A stretch of 64,000 nt of DNA from Bryoerythrophyllum caledonicum (GCA_963971425.1 OZ020521.1:3102501-3166500), one strand, 5' to 3'. Positions 1-11,987 are shown, counted from the first letter of the stretch. The notes: a model not told the origin generated them from the sequence alone. Program-made: numbers and translations.

Positions 1-6
1 GTGCAG

Positions 7-1928
7 GTTCAACCTACTTTTGAGTACTCGGGAAAGCTTGCTGCAGAGACAAACAAAGTGCGAGGTGAGATCCCGAGTTTTTGTCCTTGAGAAGGTCTTA
101 GCTCTTTAGGGCGATTATGGTGCAAGTGAGGGTTTTTTTTTTTTTTTTTTCCTGTTCGGTGATAGGACAGATTGTTAATTGTGGCATACTTTCGGTTTGG
201 CAGGTGTAACGATTGCCTTTGTGGAGCCTCCGGAGTCACGCAAGCCCACGACAAGGTGGCGTTTGTACGTTTTCAAGGATGGTGAACCTTTAAATGGTAT
301 GTCTTAAAATCATGGCATTCCTCACTATTGCATGCAACTCTGTGGATGAATTTTATTTTCTTTCGCGGCTATAAGGTGTTATTTCTTTAAATGGAATACT
401 TAATTGTTGACTTGAATATCTTGTAGAGCCTCTGTACATCCATCGTCAAACCTGCTACTTGTTTGGACGAGAGCGCAAAGTAGCAGATGTACCCACTGAC
501 CACCCTTCCTGCAGCAAGCAGCATGCCGTGATCCAGTACCGGTATGATCCTCTACATGGTTTCAAGTTTGTGAATTCTCTAACTTCTATCCAAACATGGA
601 AAGAATGAATATCCTGAATGTTTATCTCATTATGATCGCGGCTTGTAATGTTCATCTCATTACAAGTTTGCAAACTTGCTTCGGTGGCTTCTTCCTAATT
701 TTTATCTGCTTAATGAAATTGTGCTTTGTTTTCTTTAGATTAGTCTGGTGCCAGCAGTGCACAAAAGTACATGATGACTTTCTGCTACAAAGATAATGTC
801 CAGAGTTGTTGCATGGTCTCAAGTGATTAAATAATGTAGTAGTATATACAGTGACGCTGCAGAGGCACAGTCGGTTATCTTTATATGCTAGATGTGTATT
901 GCAATAATTGCTGAGCTCGTCTTGTTTGTGAATTTCAGAGATGAAGATATCCCCTGATTATTTGGTTTCTTGGGCTTGGATATAGGTTGACCGAGTTAGA
1001 GGGCCCCGACGGTATGATGGAGAACAAAGTGAGGTAAGGCATTCCGAAGTTCGATACTTACTGGTTGTTGAAATCAGTAAGTTGAAAGCTCTGTTCCATG
1101 TGCTTCTTGCTTTTAATATTTTCTCAAAAGCATTCGTGCATGTCCAACTTCTTACATTGTATGTGCACAGTTTTTGATCTCAGCTAGTTATTGGTCCAGT
1201 TGATGTAAGGATTATTGTACTTGTGCCCGAAGGGACAAGCTCTTTTCAAGTTTAGGATGGTCGAGGTCAAAATAGAACATAATTGACAATGTCCTTTCAG
1301 TTATCTTTGCTGTGATTTGTATTGAGTGTAATCATGAAAATGAGTGAAATTATCTTCCTTTCTTATTCGGTGGTTGTTAGAGAATTCCCATTTGTTATAA
1401 ATAAAAATATGTTGCTATGCCGTCAGCTCTCTCTTCAGAAGCTGACTATGGTTCGTTTCATGTGTTGGTAGGCCTTATATCATGGATCTGGGAAGCACAA
1501 ATGGAACCTTCTTGAATGTAAGTTCTCACTTTGCAGTGTGCTTCTCTGCTCTCCTTCCGGATGCTTGTGGGCTATGCGATTGTTGCATTTCTAGACCCTT
1601 AGCAGATTTTACATCTATATCGAAGTATTAGTTGTAAAGCATATAACAAATTTGGGTGTTCGCAGAATACTCGCATTGAAGCTCAACGATATCATGAACT
1701 CAGGGAAAAGGATACCTTAAAATTTGGAAACAGCAGGTTAGTTTAACTCAAAGCTTTGGTAATGTATCACTTTTATCTTTGTTCTACCTTCTTTTCGGGT
1801 CCGTTTGTTTCGTCTGAAATCGTTATGTGGCTGAAATGTGTTCATTCGCTAACACTGATCCTTTGGTGCGAATTTGCAGCCGAGAGTATGTTCTACTACA
1901 TGAAAACTCCGCTGGTGCTGCTTCCTAG
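7..1928 (+). CDS. DDL: DAWDLE/SNIP1-type FHA-domain protein, C-terminal part (5' end outside window)
   Basis: Seven exons can be joined: about 7-64, 204-296, 427-541, 986-1033, 1472-1517, 1666-1736 and 1880-1928 (stop TAG 1926-1928). All junctions are GT-AG and the phases agree. The joined product has the region before the FHA domain (EYSGKLAAETNKVRG), then the FHA core: LFGRER, SCSKQHAVIQYR and DLGSTNGTFLN, ending in KFGNSSREYVLLHENS. These are the phosphothreonine-binding loop residues (Arg in GRE, Ser/His in SKQH, Asn in STNG). Plant DAWDLE is a nuclear protein that binds DICER-LIKE1 and supports microRNA biogenesis; animal SNIP1 is the counterpart. The usual Arg/Ser-rich N-terminus must lie upstream of the window. 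Family membership is strong; the function in this plant is inferred. Confidence 0.93.
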
Positions 1929-2324
1929 AATGCTCAAGAGGCTGATTGGCGTTGAAGAGCACATCATGTTGTTAGAAGAGGCAATCAAGCCAAGTTGTTT
2001 TAGCTGAATAGGATTGCTCGCGGTTGGTATTGTAATTGTCCTCCATGCCCATTAGAGATCGAAACGGTAGTCCTTGATTAATTTGAGGTGTTTGTTTAGA
2101 ACTCCCTAGAGTTTTTTGACGATGAATGAGCAAGTTTTATCACTAAAGATGATTTCTGTGCAGTGAAGTATACGAGCGAAAATGAGTTGGACGATCATGG
2201 ATTGTTGGCAGGTACGCGAGTACTGTCCACGTTTTTAAGGTTCTGTTTGTGAAAATGTAAGAACAAAATGCATTGATGGAGCATCATGTAGCATGTCCGA
2301 GTTCCTACATGGATCTCATAACCC

Positions 2325-2396
2325 GGGTATTTGGTCTAGAGGTATGATTCTCGCTTCGGGTGCGAGAGGTCGGGAGTTCGATTCTCCCAATACCCC
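2325..2396 (+). tRNA. tRNA-Pro (anticodon CGG)
   Basis: The 72-nt sequence folds into a full cloverleaf. The 7-bp acceptor stem is GGGTATT with AATACCC. The anticodon stem CTCGC/GCGAG encloses the loop TTCGGGT, anticodon CGG. The T arm is GGGAG-TTCGATT-CTCCC, with discriminator base C2396. CCA is not encoded and there is no intron, as expected for a nuclear plant tRNA gene. It lies about 400 bp downstream of the FHA gene on the same strand. Confidence 0.95.
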
Positions 2397-2399
2397 TCA

Positions 2400-2404
2400 T
2401 TTTT
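2400..2404 (+). terminator. RNA polymerase III terminator of tRNA-Pro
   Basis: A run of five T residues starts four bases after the tRNA discriminator base, the usual pol III stop signal. Confidence 0.8.
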
Positions 2405-2422
2405 CATTCATCTCCCTCATTA

Positions 2423-2708
2423 GAGTTTTAATGAATTTTCCTGAAAGTCCTTTCTGAGCTTGAGAATTTCATGCTCCTTTTTTCTGCACCAATGAAATGC
2501 ATGGTAATTAATGTTGTTGGACCATATCCAGTTTAAGCTGAAGTTTCTTCATAGTACCTTAAGTTTTCAAATAGTTGACCAATAGTTCCTCTACATTTTT
2601 CCTAAGCCAAGTCACCTTATCCATGTGGTCTTAGTTACTACGTTGAGATGATAAAGTAGGGGGTGATGTGTAGGTTGGCCCCTTTTACTTTCATGTTCAT
2701 GAAGACTC
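2423..2708. mobile_element. short TIR element, TAGAGTTTT family, copy 1
   Basis: The segment starts TAGAGTTTTAA (2421) and ends GAAGACTCTA (2710), inverted ends flanked by or including TA. Its interior is similar along most of its length to 15564-15889 (shared words such as GCACCAATGA, GTTGACC and CAAGCCAAG). No ORF is present, so this is a non-autonomous DNA transposon. The superfamily is not clear. Confidence 0.6.
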
Positions 2709-2721
2709 TATTCTCTAAGAA

Positions 2722-3215
2722 TTTTCGATTTGTAACTCATATCCTTGAGTTTTAGACCAATGAGAATGGAGACTATAGCCATAGGATTTGCAACTCTATA
2801 CCACTTTCTTGTCTCAGGTTTTGCATAAATACCCCGGTCGAGCGTTGCATCAAGCCTCAGGCTTGGAAGGGTGTAGGAGGGTAGGTACATAATTGGCCCC
2901 TTTTTTATGTTGGAGGGGGCCCTATTTGATCATAGGGGGGTTCTCCCAAAGTGATTTTGGGCCACATGCCCCAAATTTGGCACAAAAAATCCAAATTTTG
3001 GCCGGAAAAATGGACCGCCCGAGGCTGAGGCTTGGTGCAACGCTTGACTATGATAAATAGGGAGATTCCTTGTCTCAGGGATGTTCTTCCAAAGCTAACC
3101 ACATTCCTCCACACCATTTCCCTATAAATGCCAAAGATTTGAGGACCACATCATGTGCTACTTGATAAAACCAATGATTTTAGATACCATACAAATAGGG
3201 GTCTCTAACCCTTCA
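2722..3215. repeat. dispersed repeat, copy 1, interrupted by a 250-bp insertion
   Basis: Outside 2819-3068 this stretch matches 41690-41915 in the same orientation (for example CCAATGGGAATGGAGA-like, AAATGCCAA and CCACATTATGTGCTA-like words). It is an old low-coding repeat of unknown class. The two copies allow an empty-site comparison for the internal insertion. Confidence 0.6.
2819..3068. mobile_element. 250-bp MULE-like MITE with 11-bp target duplication
   Basis: It is flanked on both sides by the 11-bp direct repeat CTTGTCTCAGG (2808-2818 and 3069-3079). Its arms are inverted: GAGCGTTGCATCAAGCCTCA on the left and a matching TGAGGCTTGGTGCAACGCTT on the right; the outermost bases match poorly. 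The related repeat at about 41755 has only one copy of the target, as expected of an empty site. The long target duplication points to a Mutator-like element. No coding capacity. Confidence 0.65.
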
Positions 3216-3516
3216 CTTACTAATTATCTCTATCATACCTCTACTTCACAAGAGGGTTCGTCCTTGAGCATCGAAATGACGAAAATCTAGTCAATGCACA
3301 AATAGAAATGTCCCCCACATATTAGGAAACCACATTTTCATCCAATATTGTACGAAGATGCATGTCTTTGGTACTTCATAGAAAAGCTTTGGACTTAATT
3401 TTGGGCCATGGTAGAAAACAATGTAGTATAAACAATGTATCTTGAAACTTATGGCATTTTAACCAAAAATTTGTTAAGACCTTGAAGATAAATTTGGATG
3501 CATTTAGGTTTATTAT

Positions 3517-4462
3517 CCCCTAAAGGACCAAGTGTCACGAAATGGCAATTTGAAAATTCGGTCAGGTTCCTACGGTGTCAATTTCCAACATTTCTCTTTG
3601 AAATTTTTACTATAGAAAGGCATTACCAAGACCTTAGTGGGGAAAACAATTTTTTCCTAAATTGGGCATGTGATGAAAAAGTTATAGGGTTTTGAATTTC
3701 AAATGGGGAGAGCGGGCACCTTGGGCACCTCCAAAAACTTTTGCTAGGACACTCTATTGAATGTGAGATTTTCAATACTTGCAAGTAATATTGTTTCCCT
3801 TCATATTGTCAAAAATACTCTCTTGTCTTTAGTGAAAAATAGCATACCAACCCAAGTCAAACATTTTCACACATTGTCACTCATTGTAGGGCAAGGTAAC
3901 AAAAAAACTTCTTCTTTTCCACATAAAACCTAGATAACTTAATATTTTTCACTTTTTATTTTTCCCACAACAATATGTGGTGTAAACCTTTTTATTGACC
4001 ATTCGGGTTACCAATCTAAAACATAAGAAGTTCAAAAAAATTTAAAGTGTGAATTGGCAAATTTTGAACCTCCACTCCTTACACAGTTGTTTTGAATATG
4101 CTACGCCCATCCTCTACCTCCAAAAATTGGTGTATAAGGAACTAACATCATGCTTAACAAGATGGTAATGGATTTAGGCCTTGTGTAGTTCAAAAATTTG
4201 ACACCAAGTGAAGTCAAAGTCTCCTGATCCAGTGAAAGCAGGAAAGAAAATGAATCATGTGCTTGACTTCAAACACTATAATCTTTCAATCCGTGTGGTC
4301 AAAGTTTATGAATTTTTTTGAGTATGTTATTGAATAAGTCTTAATTGAGATCCTACAGTCAAAACTAGAAGTCAAATTTTTTGTTTCTTTCTTTGTTTAT
4401 TGCACTAGAATCCAACAATCTTGAAGTGTTTTTGGTGTAAAACTGTCACGGTACCTTAGGGG
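3517..4462. mobile_element. TTAA-flanked non-autonomous (piggyBac-like) element, copy 1
   Basis: The ends are CCCCTAAAGGACC and, inverted, CCCCTAAGGTACC. The right flank is TTAA (4463-4466) and the left flank TTAT (3513-3516), one base from TTAA. It is about 946 bp without a credible ORF. It matches 6950-8088 along its length in the same orientation. TTAA duplications are typical of the piggyBac superfamily, but no transposase with exactly these ends is in the window. Confidence 0.7.
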
Positions 4463-4466
4463 TTAA

Positions 4467-5988
4467 GTCAACTTCTAACTGCAACTTGCAACTTTTCTAA
4501 GCTACTAAATTGACAAATTTCTCACAAATGCAAGTTTAGTACCTATTACCATGAGTTACCATAGGTGAACCTCTAGTTCGACTTCAAATAATCAGAAAAG
4601 TCCATGCTGAATTAAGTGGAATTTTTTTTTTGGAAAATGCCGAATTTATTGGAAATGTATATTTACAAATTTTGTCACGTTAAGAGACATCAAAGCGGAT
4701 TAAGACTTGGAAAGGTCTTCATTCATGGCCTCTCATGCATGAACTCTTGGGATTGGAATCCAAGGTCTTGAGTTCAATCCGCATGGACATCAAAGTAGGT
4801 AAAATACAGTAGTCTATGACTTCTTGCCGAAAATTACATTATTATTATTTTGAATGCCGAATGTCATTTTTCACTTTAATTAATTATTTGGCATTAAGGT
4901 GCCGAACCACAGGTTCACCTACAGTAGTATTTCTACTAATTTCAAAGACACAAATGATTTGCATCCACCATAAGAATCTCTGTAGTAAGCTACAGGTATC
5001 ACTGCTCATGCATTTCATACGTACATGGAAAGACAAGATGAGATCTCTCATACTTTATTTCTTTCTACATGAGTATTTCACCTTCTCTTTTTCTTTTCTT
5101 TCTTCATCTAGAAGGATTCTAGGAAATCTCTAATATCCTTAAAAAAAACATGTGAATTTTACACAAAACATTTAAAACAAACGTATCAAATCTACCACAT
5201 CTACCTATATAATAGGCGGGACATGCACGGGAGACGGGCACGGAGACGGGGACATCGGGACGGCGGGTTGGAGGAAAGGAGTCGATGACGGGGTTGTGGC
5301 GGGATGATGGGTTCGGGGAAAGGGTCAAGGACAAGCATAGGGAAGTGTAAAGGGTCAAGGCCGGCACGATCAAATACTCATCCAGTGACCAATACCTAGG
5401 TTGATACCAAGACAAGGCATCTCCAAGACATAGTATCTCCGGAACATGGTCTCGCACAAGGACGGGTCTCCGGGGACTGCCCTTGCCTCGGCGGGTATCT
5501 ACACTTGTTTAGAAAAATAAAATAAAAACCATCAAAATAAGCCACATATAAAGTTGAACACGAAAAGGAGAAATGAAGGGAAAAGGGAAAAGCACTTTCA
5601 TTCCAGCCAATCGAACTTCTCTATTTCCAAACAGATTATCATGAAGCTCTTCCAGGCAGCGTATTGGACGAAACTGGAGCCATCCAGAACGTGAGTTGAG
5701 CTCATGGCCAGGATGATCCCTTCAAAAGCCACCATTCAAAAGTAGTGGTCGCCCTTTTGGAACAGAACTTTACAGGCTTGTGCAGTGATTTGCAGCCTCT
5801 TTCCTTCGCAAAATGCAGTGAGTGCTGTTCAGGATACTTCGATCGCATCGCTAACATCACAAAATGGCTCTCTTTATACAAGCATCTGATACAACAACAA
5901 TCTCGTAATGACCGGCAGCTCATATCAGGACCAATTGGCTCTCTTTATAAGTGTAAGTGTGGCTTGACTTTGTTGTGTCAGACGCAAT
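4467..5988. other. non-coding stretch
   Basis: It is AT-rich, apart from a G-rich, purine-rich part at 5215-5490 made of short GGGAC/GGAGAC words. No gene, intact RNA or defined element was recognised. The ORFs here are short and without family features. Confidence 0.6.
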
Positions 5989-6066
5989 GGGTATCACCTA
6001 TGTATTACATGAGTATCGCCTAGATATTACACGGGTATGACCCTGGGATTACATGGGTATCACCTT
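5989..6066. repeat. 22-bp tandem repeat, about 3.5 units
   Basis: The unit GGGTATCACCTATGTATTAC plus AT starts at 5989, 6011, 6033 and, partly, 6055, with a few substitutions per unit. The last unit runs into a dispersed repeat shared with 28114-28245. Confidence 0.75.
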
Positions 6067-6150
6067 AGACAAATTCCTAAATTTTTTGGACAGTCTCCAT
6101 TTTGAATGAATTATGTATGAAATCGGACGAACGCGTAGGGTATGGTGATC
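6033..6150. repeat. dispersed repeat, copy 1
   Basis: It is similar in the same orientation to 28114-28245: both have ATTACATGGGTA, a CACCT-GAC word, TTTTTTGGACA-like text, CTCCATTTTGAAT, ATTATGTA and CGTAGGGTAT. Nature unknown. Confidence 0.55.
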
Positions 6151-6945
6151 TTGGCATAGGAAACTCCTCCACAACATTGGACAACTGGGGGACACCACCG
6201 AGGAAATTAAAATTACGCCACGTGGCTCTAGCTGTGGGCAACAAGATAAATGCACCGTAATAAGATTCCTTTGAGCTAACATGTTCACATGGCTGCCATA
6301 ATCTTACTGGTCGGTTGATACTTATGCAACAACACCTAACTCTTAGACTCACACAGAATTACACAACCAGCCGTGAAGAAGTATCATTTATCCAAATATA
6401 CATTTGGCAGCTTTTAGTCCACCATTTCCACATCATTGGAAAGCCATCGATGAAATTTTCAAGGATGACTTTCCAATTGGGTTACTACTTTCGAGGGGGA
6501 TTATTTATGAAATATGAAAGTTAATTTTATTATTTTAATTCTAGCAAGAAATTAAGTGATTAAATGGTGGTGGTTCCGACACTTCCTTTCACAAGTGGAC
6601 ACACGTTCCTAAAAGACACACAAGAAAAGGGGGATTCCGGACTACTCTTTCTTGCAAATTTATTAGGTTTAGATAATTTTGCATAAACTAATACCGTGAA
6701 ATCCCTCTTTCCTTGGATACCTTAGGACGTGTTTTCCAAGTTCTAGCACTTCCTTTCACTCATTAAAAATCCTTTCTAAATCACCAAAGCGTAGTGGATT
6801 ATTTTGTTACAGAATCAGTAATTTTGATATAACAAATTGCAACAAAAAAGTAAGAAAATACTTACTGTTCTAAAATTTTTACTGGTGTTCTTTTGCTCTC
6901 AAAAGAATCTCAAAAGGATCTCATGTAAGCAGCTCCATTTTCTAG
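6151..6945. other. non-coding stretch
   Basis: AT-rich DNA between a dispersed repeat and the next TTAA-flanked element. No coding, RNA or repeat feature was recognised. Confidence 0.6.
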
Positions 6946-6949
6946 TTAA

Positions 6950-8088
6950 CCCCTAAAGGTCCAAGGGGACTCTTGAAGGCTTGGGCAAATTCCTATGGTG
7001 TCAATTTATAACATTATGTGGGAAATTTCTTTTGTGGATGGACATTGCTAAAAGTTTCGTGTGAGTCCAATTTTTCCTAAATCCTACATTTAATGAAAAA
7101 CTTATAGGATTTTGAAGATCAAATGGGAAGACCGGGCACATTGGGCAACTCCGAAAACTTTTGCTAGGACTCTCATTTAAAATTGAGATTCTCAATACTA
7201 CATTGATTTTGATGTTTAGTGTCATGGGCAGTAAATGACTTTTAAATGCTGTAAGTTTTCACTCTTGATGAATATTTTTACCGACCATGTCCACTATGAT
7301 CCCCTTCTTTGAGTAGTATAGATTGTTGTGCTCTTAGTAAAAATTTATATCAAAAGCAAAAACTTACAGCATTTACAAGTCATTTACTGCCCATGACACT
7401 AAACATCAAAATCAGTGTAGCAAGTTACATTATTTCCTTACATGTTGTAAAAAAAATTCTTGTCTTTTGTGCAAAGTAGCGCCACATTAACCCAAGTCAA
7501 ACATTTTCACACATTTGTCGGGCAAGGTACCAAAAAACATCTTCTTTTCCTCATCAAACTTAGAGATCTTCATAATTTTTACATTTTATTTTTTCAACTA
7601 CAAGATGTGGTGTAATCCTTGTTATTAACCGTTGAATTCTCATTCTAAGAGATATTTTGTTCACCAAAAAAAAGAGTAAATTGGCAATTTTTGAACCTCC
7701 ACTTCTTGCACATTTGTTTCGAATACGCTACACCCCTTCTCTACCTCTAAAACTTGGTGTACAAGGGAATAACATTATGATTAACGTGATGGTAATGTTT
7801 TCAAACCTTGTGTAGTGCAAAAATTTGACACCAAGTGTAGTCAAAGTTTGCTGATCCACTCAAAGCAGGGAAGAAAAAGAACGGATTTCTTTACTTCAAA
7901 CACTATAATCTTTCAATCCGTGCGGTCAAAGTTTATGAAATCTTGTGAGGACATTAACAAATAAGTCTTAATTTGGATCCTATGATTAGATGCAAAAATA
8001 AAAGGTTTTGATTACCTCATTACTCATTGCACTAGAATGAGCAGTTTTGAAGTGTTTTTGGTGTGAAAATGCCTTGAGCCTTTAGGGG
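6950..8088. mobile_element. TTAA-flanked non-autonomous (piggyBac-like) element, copy 2, with nested MITE
   Basis: It is flanked by exact TTAA (6946-6949 and 8089-8092). The ends are CCCCTAAAGGTCCAAG and, inverted, CCCCTAAAGGCTCAAG. Without the nested MITE and one TA it is about 920 bp, close to the 946 bp of the copy at 3517-4462, to which it is similar throughout. No ORF of note. Confidence 0.78.
7201..7417. mobile_element. 217-bp foldback MITE with TA duplication, copy 1
   Basis: It starts CATTGATTTTGATG and ends CATCAAAATCAGTG, flanked by TA on both sides (7199-7200, 7418-7419). The two arms are inverted copies for roughly 85 bp each, so the single strand folds into a long hairpin. It sits inside the TTAA element 6950-8088; the other copy of that element lacks it near 3778. 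Confidence 0.85.
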
Positions 8089-8092
8089 TTAA

Positions 8093-8955
8093 AACCCGCT
8101 TAGTCCTAAAGGACCAAGTGTTTATTTGGGGGACAAATGTTTTCACTTTAACTGCAAATACACTATTAGACCTAAACTGGCTACTTTCAGCAGCGATGCT
8201 ACAAGAAGAATTGGGCTGCTAGTAATACACTATTAGAATTTGAAAAAAATTTAAATTCAGCCAACCAACATAATAAGTATTTAGTCACCTCTCAAGATGA
8301 TATCACATAGGTATACCACGAGTATCATACATGTATATAACGGATATTGCAGGATATGGCCTAGGTATCTCCACACACTATGTGCTTGAATAGTGTACTT
8401 AACTACTCAAAAGTGCAGGTTGTAGCATTTATACTAAGGTAAGCCCCCCTTAAACCAAAAAGTTAAGGAATGTGCATATATGGAGAGAGAGGAGACAATT
8501 ATACTATTATTTTTCACTGATAGCGAATAGAATTACAATTCCAACCCAAGTGATTTCATATTTTTTCCATGAAAACTGAATTTTCAAACTGTGCAACCAT
8601 GTTTAGTGGGTGGCTAGTAGTAGGTACCCCCCAAAACCAACGACCAAAAGTAAGAGTCTTGACTAGGAGCAAACCTCCATTCGGAGCTGAGTTGGTGGTA
8701 ATGGGATGGAAGAGGGTCGGATATACCCCAATTTTACATGCGTTGGCTATGGGTTCTTGTTGGTTACGGGAGGGCTTACCTTACATATATTTTTGGTGTT
8801 TACCCTCAAAAAGGAGGAAGTAGTTCCATAATTGAAATAATTATCAGAAATTGATTCTGGGAGGGCTGGGGTGGAAGTGGAGTGAAAAGAGGCCGGGAAC
8901 GGTAGATAACGGGAGCGAATGAGAGGTGAGGGAAGCAGCCTAAATGAATGTCCCA
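8093..8955. other. upstream region of the phosphoribulokinase gene
   Basis: It begins with a fragment resembling the TTAA-element end (CCTAAAGGACCAAGTG at about 8108). The rest is AT-rich without recognised features. Base composition becomes more GC-rich towards the gene. The core promoter position is not determinable by eye. Confidence 0.5.
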
Positions 8956-8997
8956 GATAAGCCCATCCGGCGTCGCGAGGCCCTCACCATGGATAAG
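8956..8997 (+). promoter_or_regulatory. two I-box (GATAAG) motifs upstream of phosphoribulokinase
   Basis: GATAAG occurs at 8956-8961 and 8992-8997, 155-196 bp before the start codon. GATAAG is the I-box core of many light-regulated photosynthesis promoters. Two six-base matches can arise by chance, and they may lie in the 5' UTR. Confidence 0.35.
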
Positions 8998-9151
8998 GCG
9001 CGACCGTCTCCATGGCCCTCGCGCCCCTCGCTCGCTCGCTTGCTCGCGTCTGCTGCCTCGCCCGCCCGCGAACCTGCTTCTGGCTACAATCCCCCCCTCG
9101 CCAGTTTTCGCATCCTCCACTTCCCCGCTCGCGCAATCTAGCTAGCATCCA

Positions 9152-11200
9152 ATGGCCGCCATGGCATGCACGTCCGCTCATGCGTCGACCGCCGTGTCCA
9201 CTCCCCGCCTGGGTGCCGCCAGTGTGAAGGCTGCAGGTGCTCGGTCCTCGCTGCAGCTGGCGTCGGCGTTTCATGGCCAGGGTGTGGTGGCAAGGAGCAC
9301 TAGCACTAGCAGCACTGGCAGGAGGGCTGTGGTGGTGTGCAAGGGCGCGGACGGGCAGACTGTGGTGATCGGGCTGGCGGCGGACTCGGGGTGCGGGAAG
9401 TCGACGTTCATGCGCCGGCTGACGTCGGTGTTCGGGGGCGCGGCGTCGCCGCCCAAGGGCGGCAACCCGGACTCCAACACCTTGATCAGCGACACCACCA
9501 CGGTCATCTGCCTCGACGACTACCACTCGCTGGACAGGTACGGCCGCAAGGAGAAGGCCGTCACGGCGCTGGACCCCCGCGCCAACGACTTCGACCTCAT
9601 GTACGAGCAGGTCAAGGCGCTCAAGGAGGGCAAGTCCGTGGAGAAGCCCATCTACAACCACGTCACGGGCCTGCTGGACGCGCCGGAGACCATCCGCCCG
9701 CCCAAGATCCTCGTCATCGAGGGCCTGCACCCAATGTGAGTACGCTCGAACCACCATGCATTCTCCATTGCCGTAACAGAACACAGAATCCGCCCAATTT
9801 CCAAAGCCTGATGACTGATTGCAGGATCCTCAATTCAAAAACGATGATTCACAGTACATGTTCGTGCTTTCTGAACTGCCGAAGTTGAGTGACGAGGCGC
9901 CATTACAGTAAATTCAACTGCATTTAGCTTCTGACGTTCATTAATGATTTCGAATTCTTCGCTGCCATAGCCCATGTTGAAACTGGTGATTTTCAAGGAG
10001 AGTCTCGGTTGCGTGCACATGCTCTGCTGTTGCCATTTTTGAGAGGAAGATGATCTAGTTATGGCCTCAACCCTACTAGTGAGGAGGTGGACCCTACCAA
10101 TTCCTATGCATGGAAGCATAGTTTAGGACGTCAGATTTCCTACCTTTGTGTAGCATCGTGGACCACCATGACCGGTGATTGCTACAGTGGAGCTTTGTGG
10201 CGGACACTTCGAAGCTTATCCTAGTAGGGGCTGGGAGGATAGGATCGGAGGGCACCGAACATCAGGCTGTGCAAGTATGCAAATCCTCCACATTCCTTGC
10301 ACATGCTCTAACGCACACGCTCGTTTCCTTCCAGGTACGATGAGCGTGTGAGGGAGCTCCTGGACTTCAGCATCTACCTCGACATCAGTGACGATGTCAA
10401 GTTCGCCTGGAAGATTCAGGTGTGCAAAACTCTGAATATCCAAATTGGAGACTGCTTCATCATTCAGGGAATGAAAGAAGCTTGCTAGGAACACATTTTT
10501 CAGTGATGAATTTACCTGACTCGGTGATTTTGCGTCTGCAGCGTGACATGGCCGAGAGAGGGCACAGCTTGGAGAGTATCAAGGCCAGTATCGCGGCGCG
10601 CAAGCCCGACTTCGATGCCTTCATTGGTACGTCGAGGTGATTCGGTTTTGGCGAAGGGCTTGTTCGTTAATAAGTTCTAGTGCTGATGAGGTTGCATGTG
10701 CAGACCCCCAGAAGCAGTACGCGGACGCGGTGATCCAGGTGCTGCCGACGCAGCTGATCCCGGACGACAACGAGGGCAAGGTCCTGCGCGTGCGCATGGT
10801 GATGAAGGAGGGCGTGCCCGGGTTCGAGCCCGTGTACCTGTTCGACGAGGGCTCCACCATCTCGTGGATCCCGTGCGGCCGCAAGCTGACGTGCTCGTAC
10901 CCGGGCATCAAGTTCTTCTACGGCCCGGACACCTACTACGGCCACGAGGTGTCGGTGCTGGAGATGGACGGCCAGTTCGACAAGCTGGACGAGCTCATCT
11001 ACGTCGAGTCCCACCTGAGCAACATCAGCACCAAATTCTACGGCGAGATCACGCAGCAGATGCTCAAGCACGCCGACTTCCCCGGCAGCAACAACGGCAC
11101 GGGCCTGTTCCAGACCATCTGCGGGCTCAAGATCCGCGGCGTGTACGAGCGCATCCTCGCCAACCAGAAGACCGCCGCTCTGGAGTCCGCCAAGGCGTAG
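9152..11200 (+). CDS. PRK: phosphoribulokinase, chloroplast precursor
   Basis: Exons 9152-9735, 10335-10419, 10542-10626 and 10704-11200 join in frame to 416 aa. The enzyme phosphorylates ribulose 5-phosphate with ATP to ribulose 1,5-bisphosphate, the CO2 acceptor of the Calvin-Benson cycle, in the stroma. Residues 1 to about 65 are an Ala/Ser/Arg-rich transit peptide. The P-loop is GLAADSGCGKST. Cys81 (in the P-loop) and Cys120 (TTTVICLDDYH) match Cys16 and Cys55 of mature spinach PRK, the thioredoxin-controlled pair; the second pair lies in IPCGRKLTC. Thus redox control and GAPDH/CP12 binding are expected. The C-terminal motifs FDEGSTISWIP and ESHLSNISTKFYGE are typical of plant PRK. The first ATG is followed by GCC. 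The GC-rich exons contrast with the surrounding AT-rich DNA. Confidence 0.97.
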
Positions 11201-11987
11201 CACTAGGGTGAGGTTTAGGCTGTACCACTAAATGTAGATTCTTCTTTCCTTGTGAATGTGAATCATCTTCCTGGTTAGAACAATGAGGTTGGTAAGTTTT
11301 GTAGAAGAAGAACAAGTGTCTTATTCGTTGACTAGTCCCCGGGGCCGAGTGAGGGAGGCTCTCCATCCTCGGTTCCTGTGCAGGTGTATACAAATGCAAG
11401 CTCCATCTCGGAATGAAATTCACGCGAGCGGGCCCCATCTTCTGTCTCTGTATGTATTGAAAATGGTTTCATCTTTGAGTGGCCTTCTCTTCCTCTGCAG
11501 TCTGTGCATGACCATCTTTTATCTGATATACTGGCATTGCCTTCATTTTGGTTTGGTAGTAAGCAATCCACGAAGAGCCCACACGCTAGAAGCATATGGA
11601 GGTAGAGATTCTCAAGACAAGTTTAAAGAGCTCGATTTCATGGAACAGCTAAGATTACAGTCCAAATCAAGTGCATACATTGGAACTTTCTAGTGTTCCA
11701 TCGATCCATAAAATCACACTAAAGCATGTAGGCAACTCATCCATAATACAAGTGAATGGGGTCGTCTCACATGACTTTTCTACACAGACTAGGTTCTAAC
11801 CTCTCGTGTTGAGTACACTTCTTCTGTAGTACTCCCTAAAGTATAGATTGCAGTGTATACAAAAAGTCCACAAGCTCTGACCTACAATCCCCCTCTCCTT
11901 CCAACTTACATCCTGCACCCTTGTTGATGGTAACCCTTGGTTTCATGATCCAAGTGAACAATCGGTTATGTATGATAACTTTCTCAC
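11201..11987. other. 3' flank of phosphoribulokinase
   Basis: It should contain the 3' UTR; I cannot place the polyadenylation site with confidence. No other gene was recognised. Confidence 0.5.

Noticed and set aside
4690..4800. tRNA-like text with a B-box-like GAGTTCAATCC
   Set aside because: No cloverleaf can be drawn and no convincing A box exists; at most a very old SINE.
5119..5490. GC-rich, purine-rich part with a minus-strand ORF
   Set aside because: Short repeated GGGAC/GGAGAC words explain the open frame; no protein features.
8984..9784. 266-codon minus-strand ORF opposite phosphoribulokinase exon 1
   Set aside because: A shadow of the GC-rich PRK exon; no family features, and the plus strand is clearly coding.
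10667..11203. 178-codon minus-strand ORF opposite PRK exon 4
   Set aside because: A shadow produced by GC-rich third codon positions of PRK.
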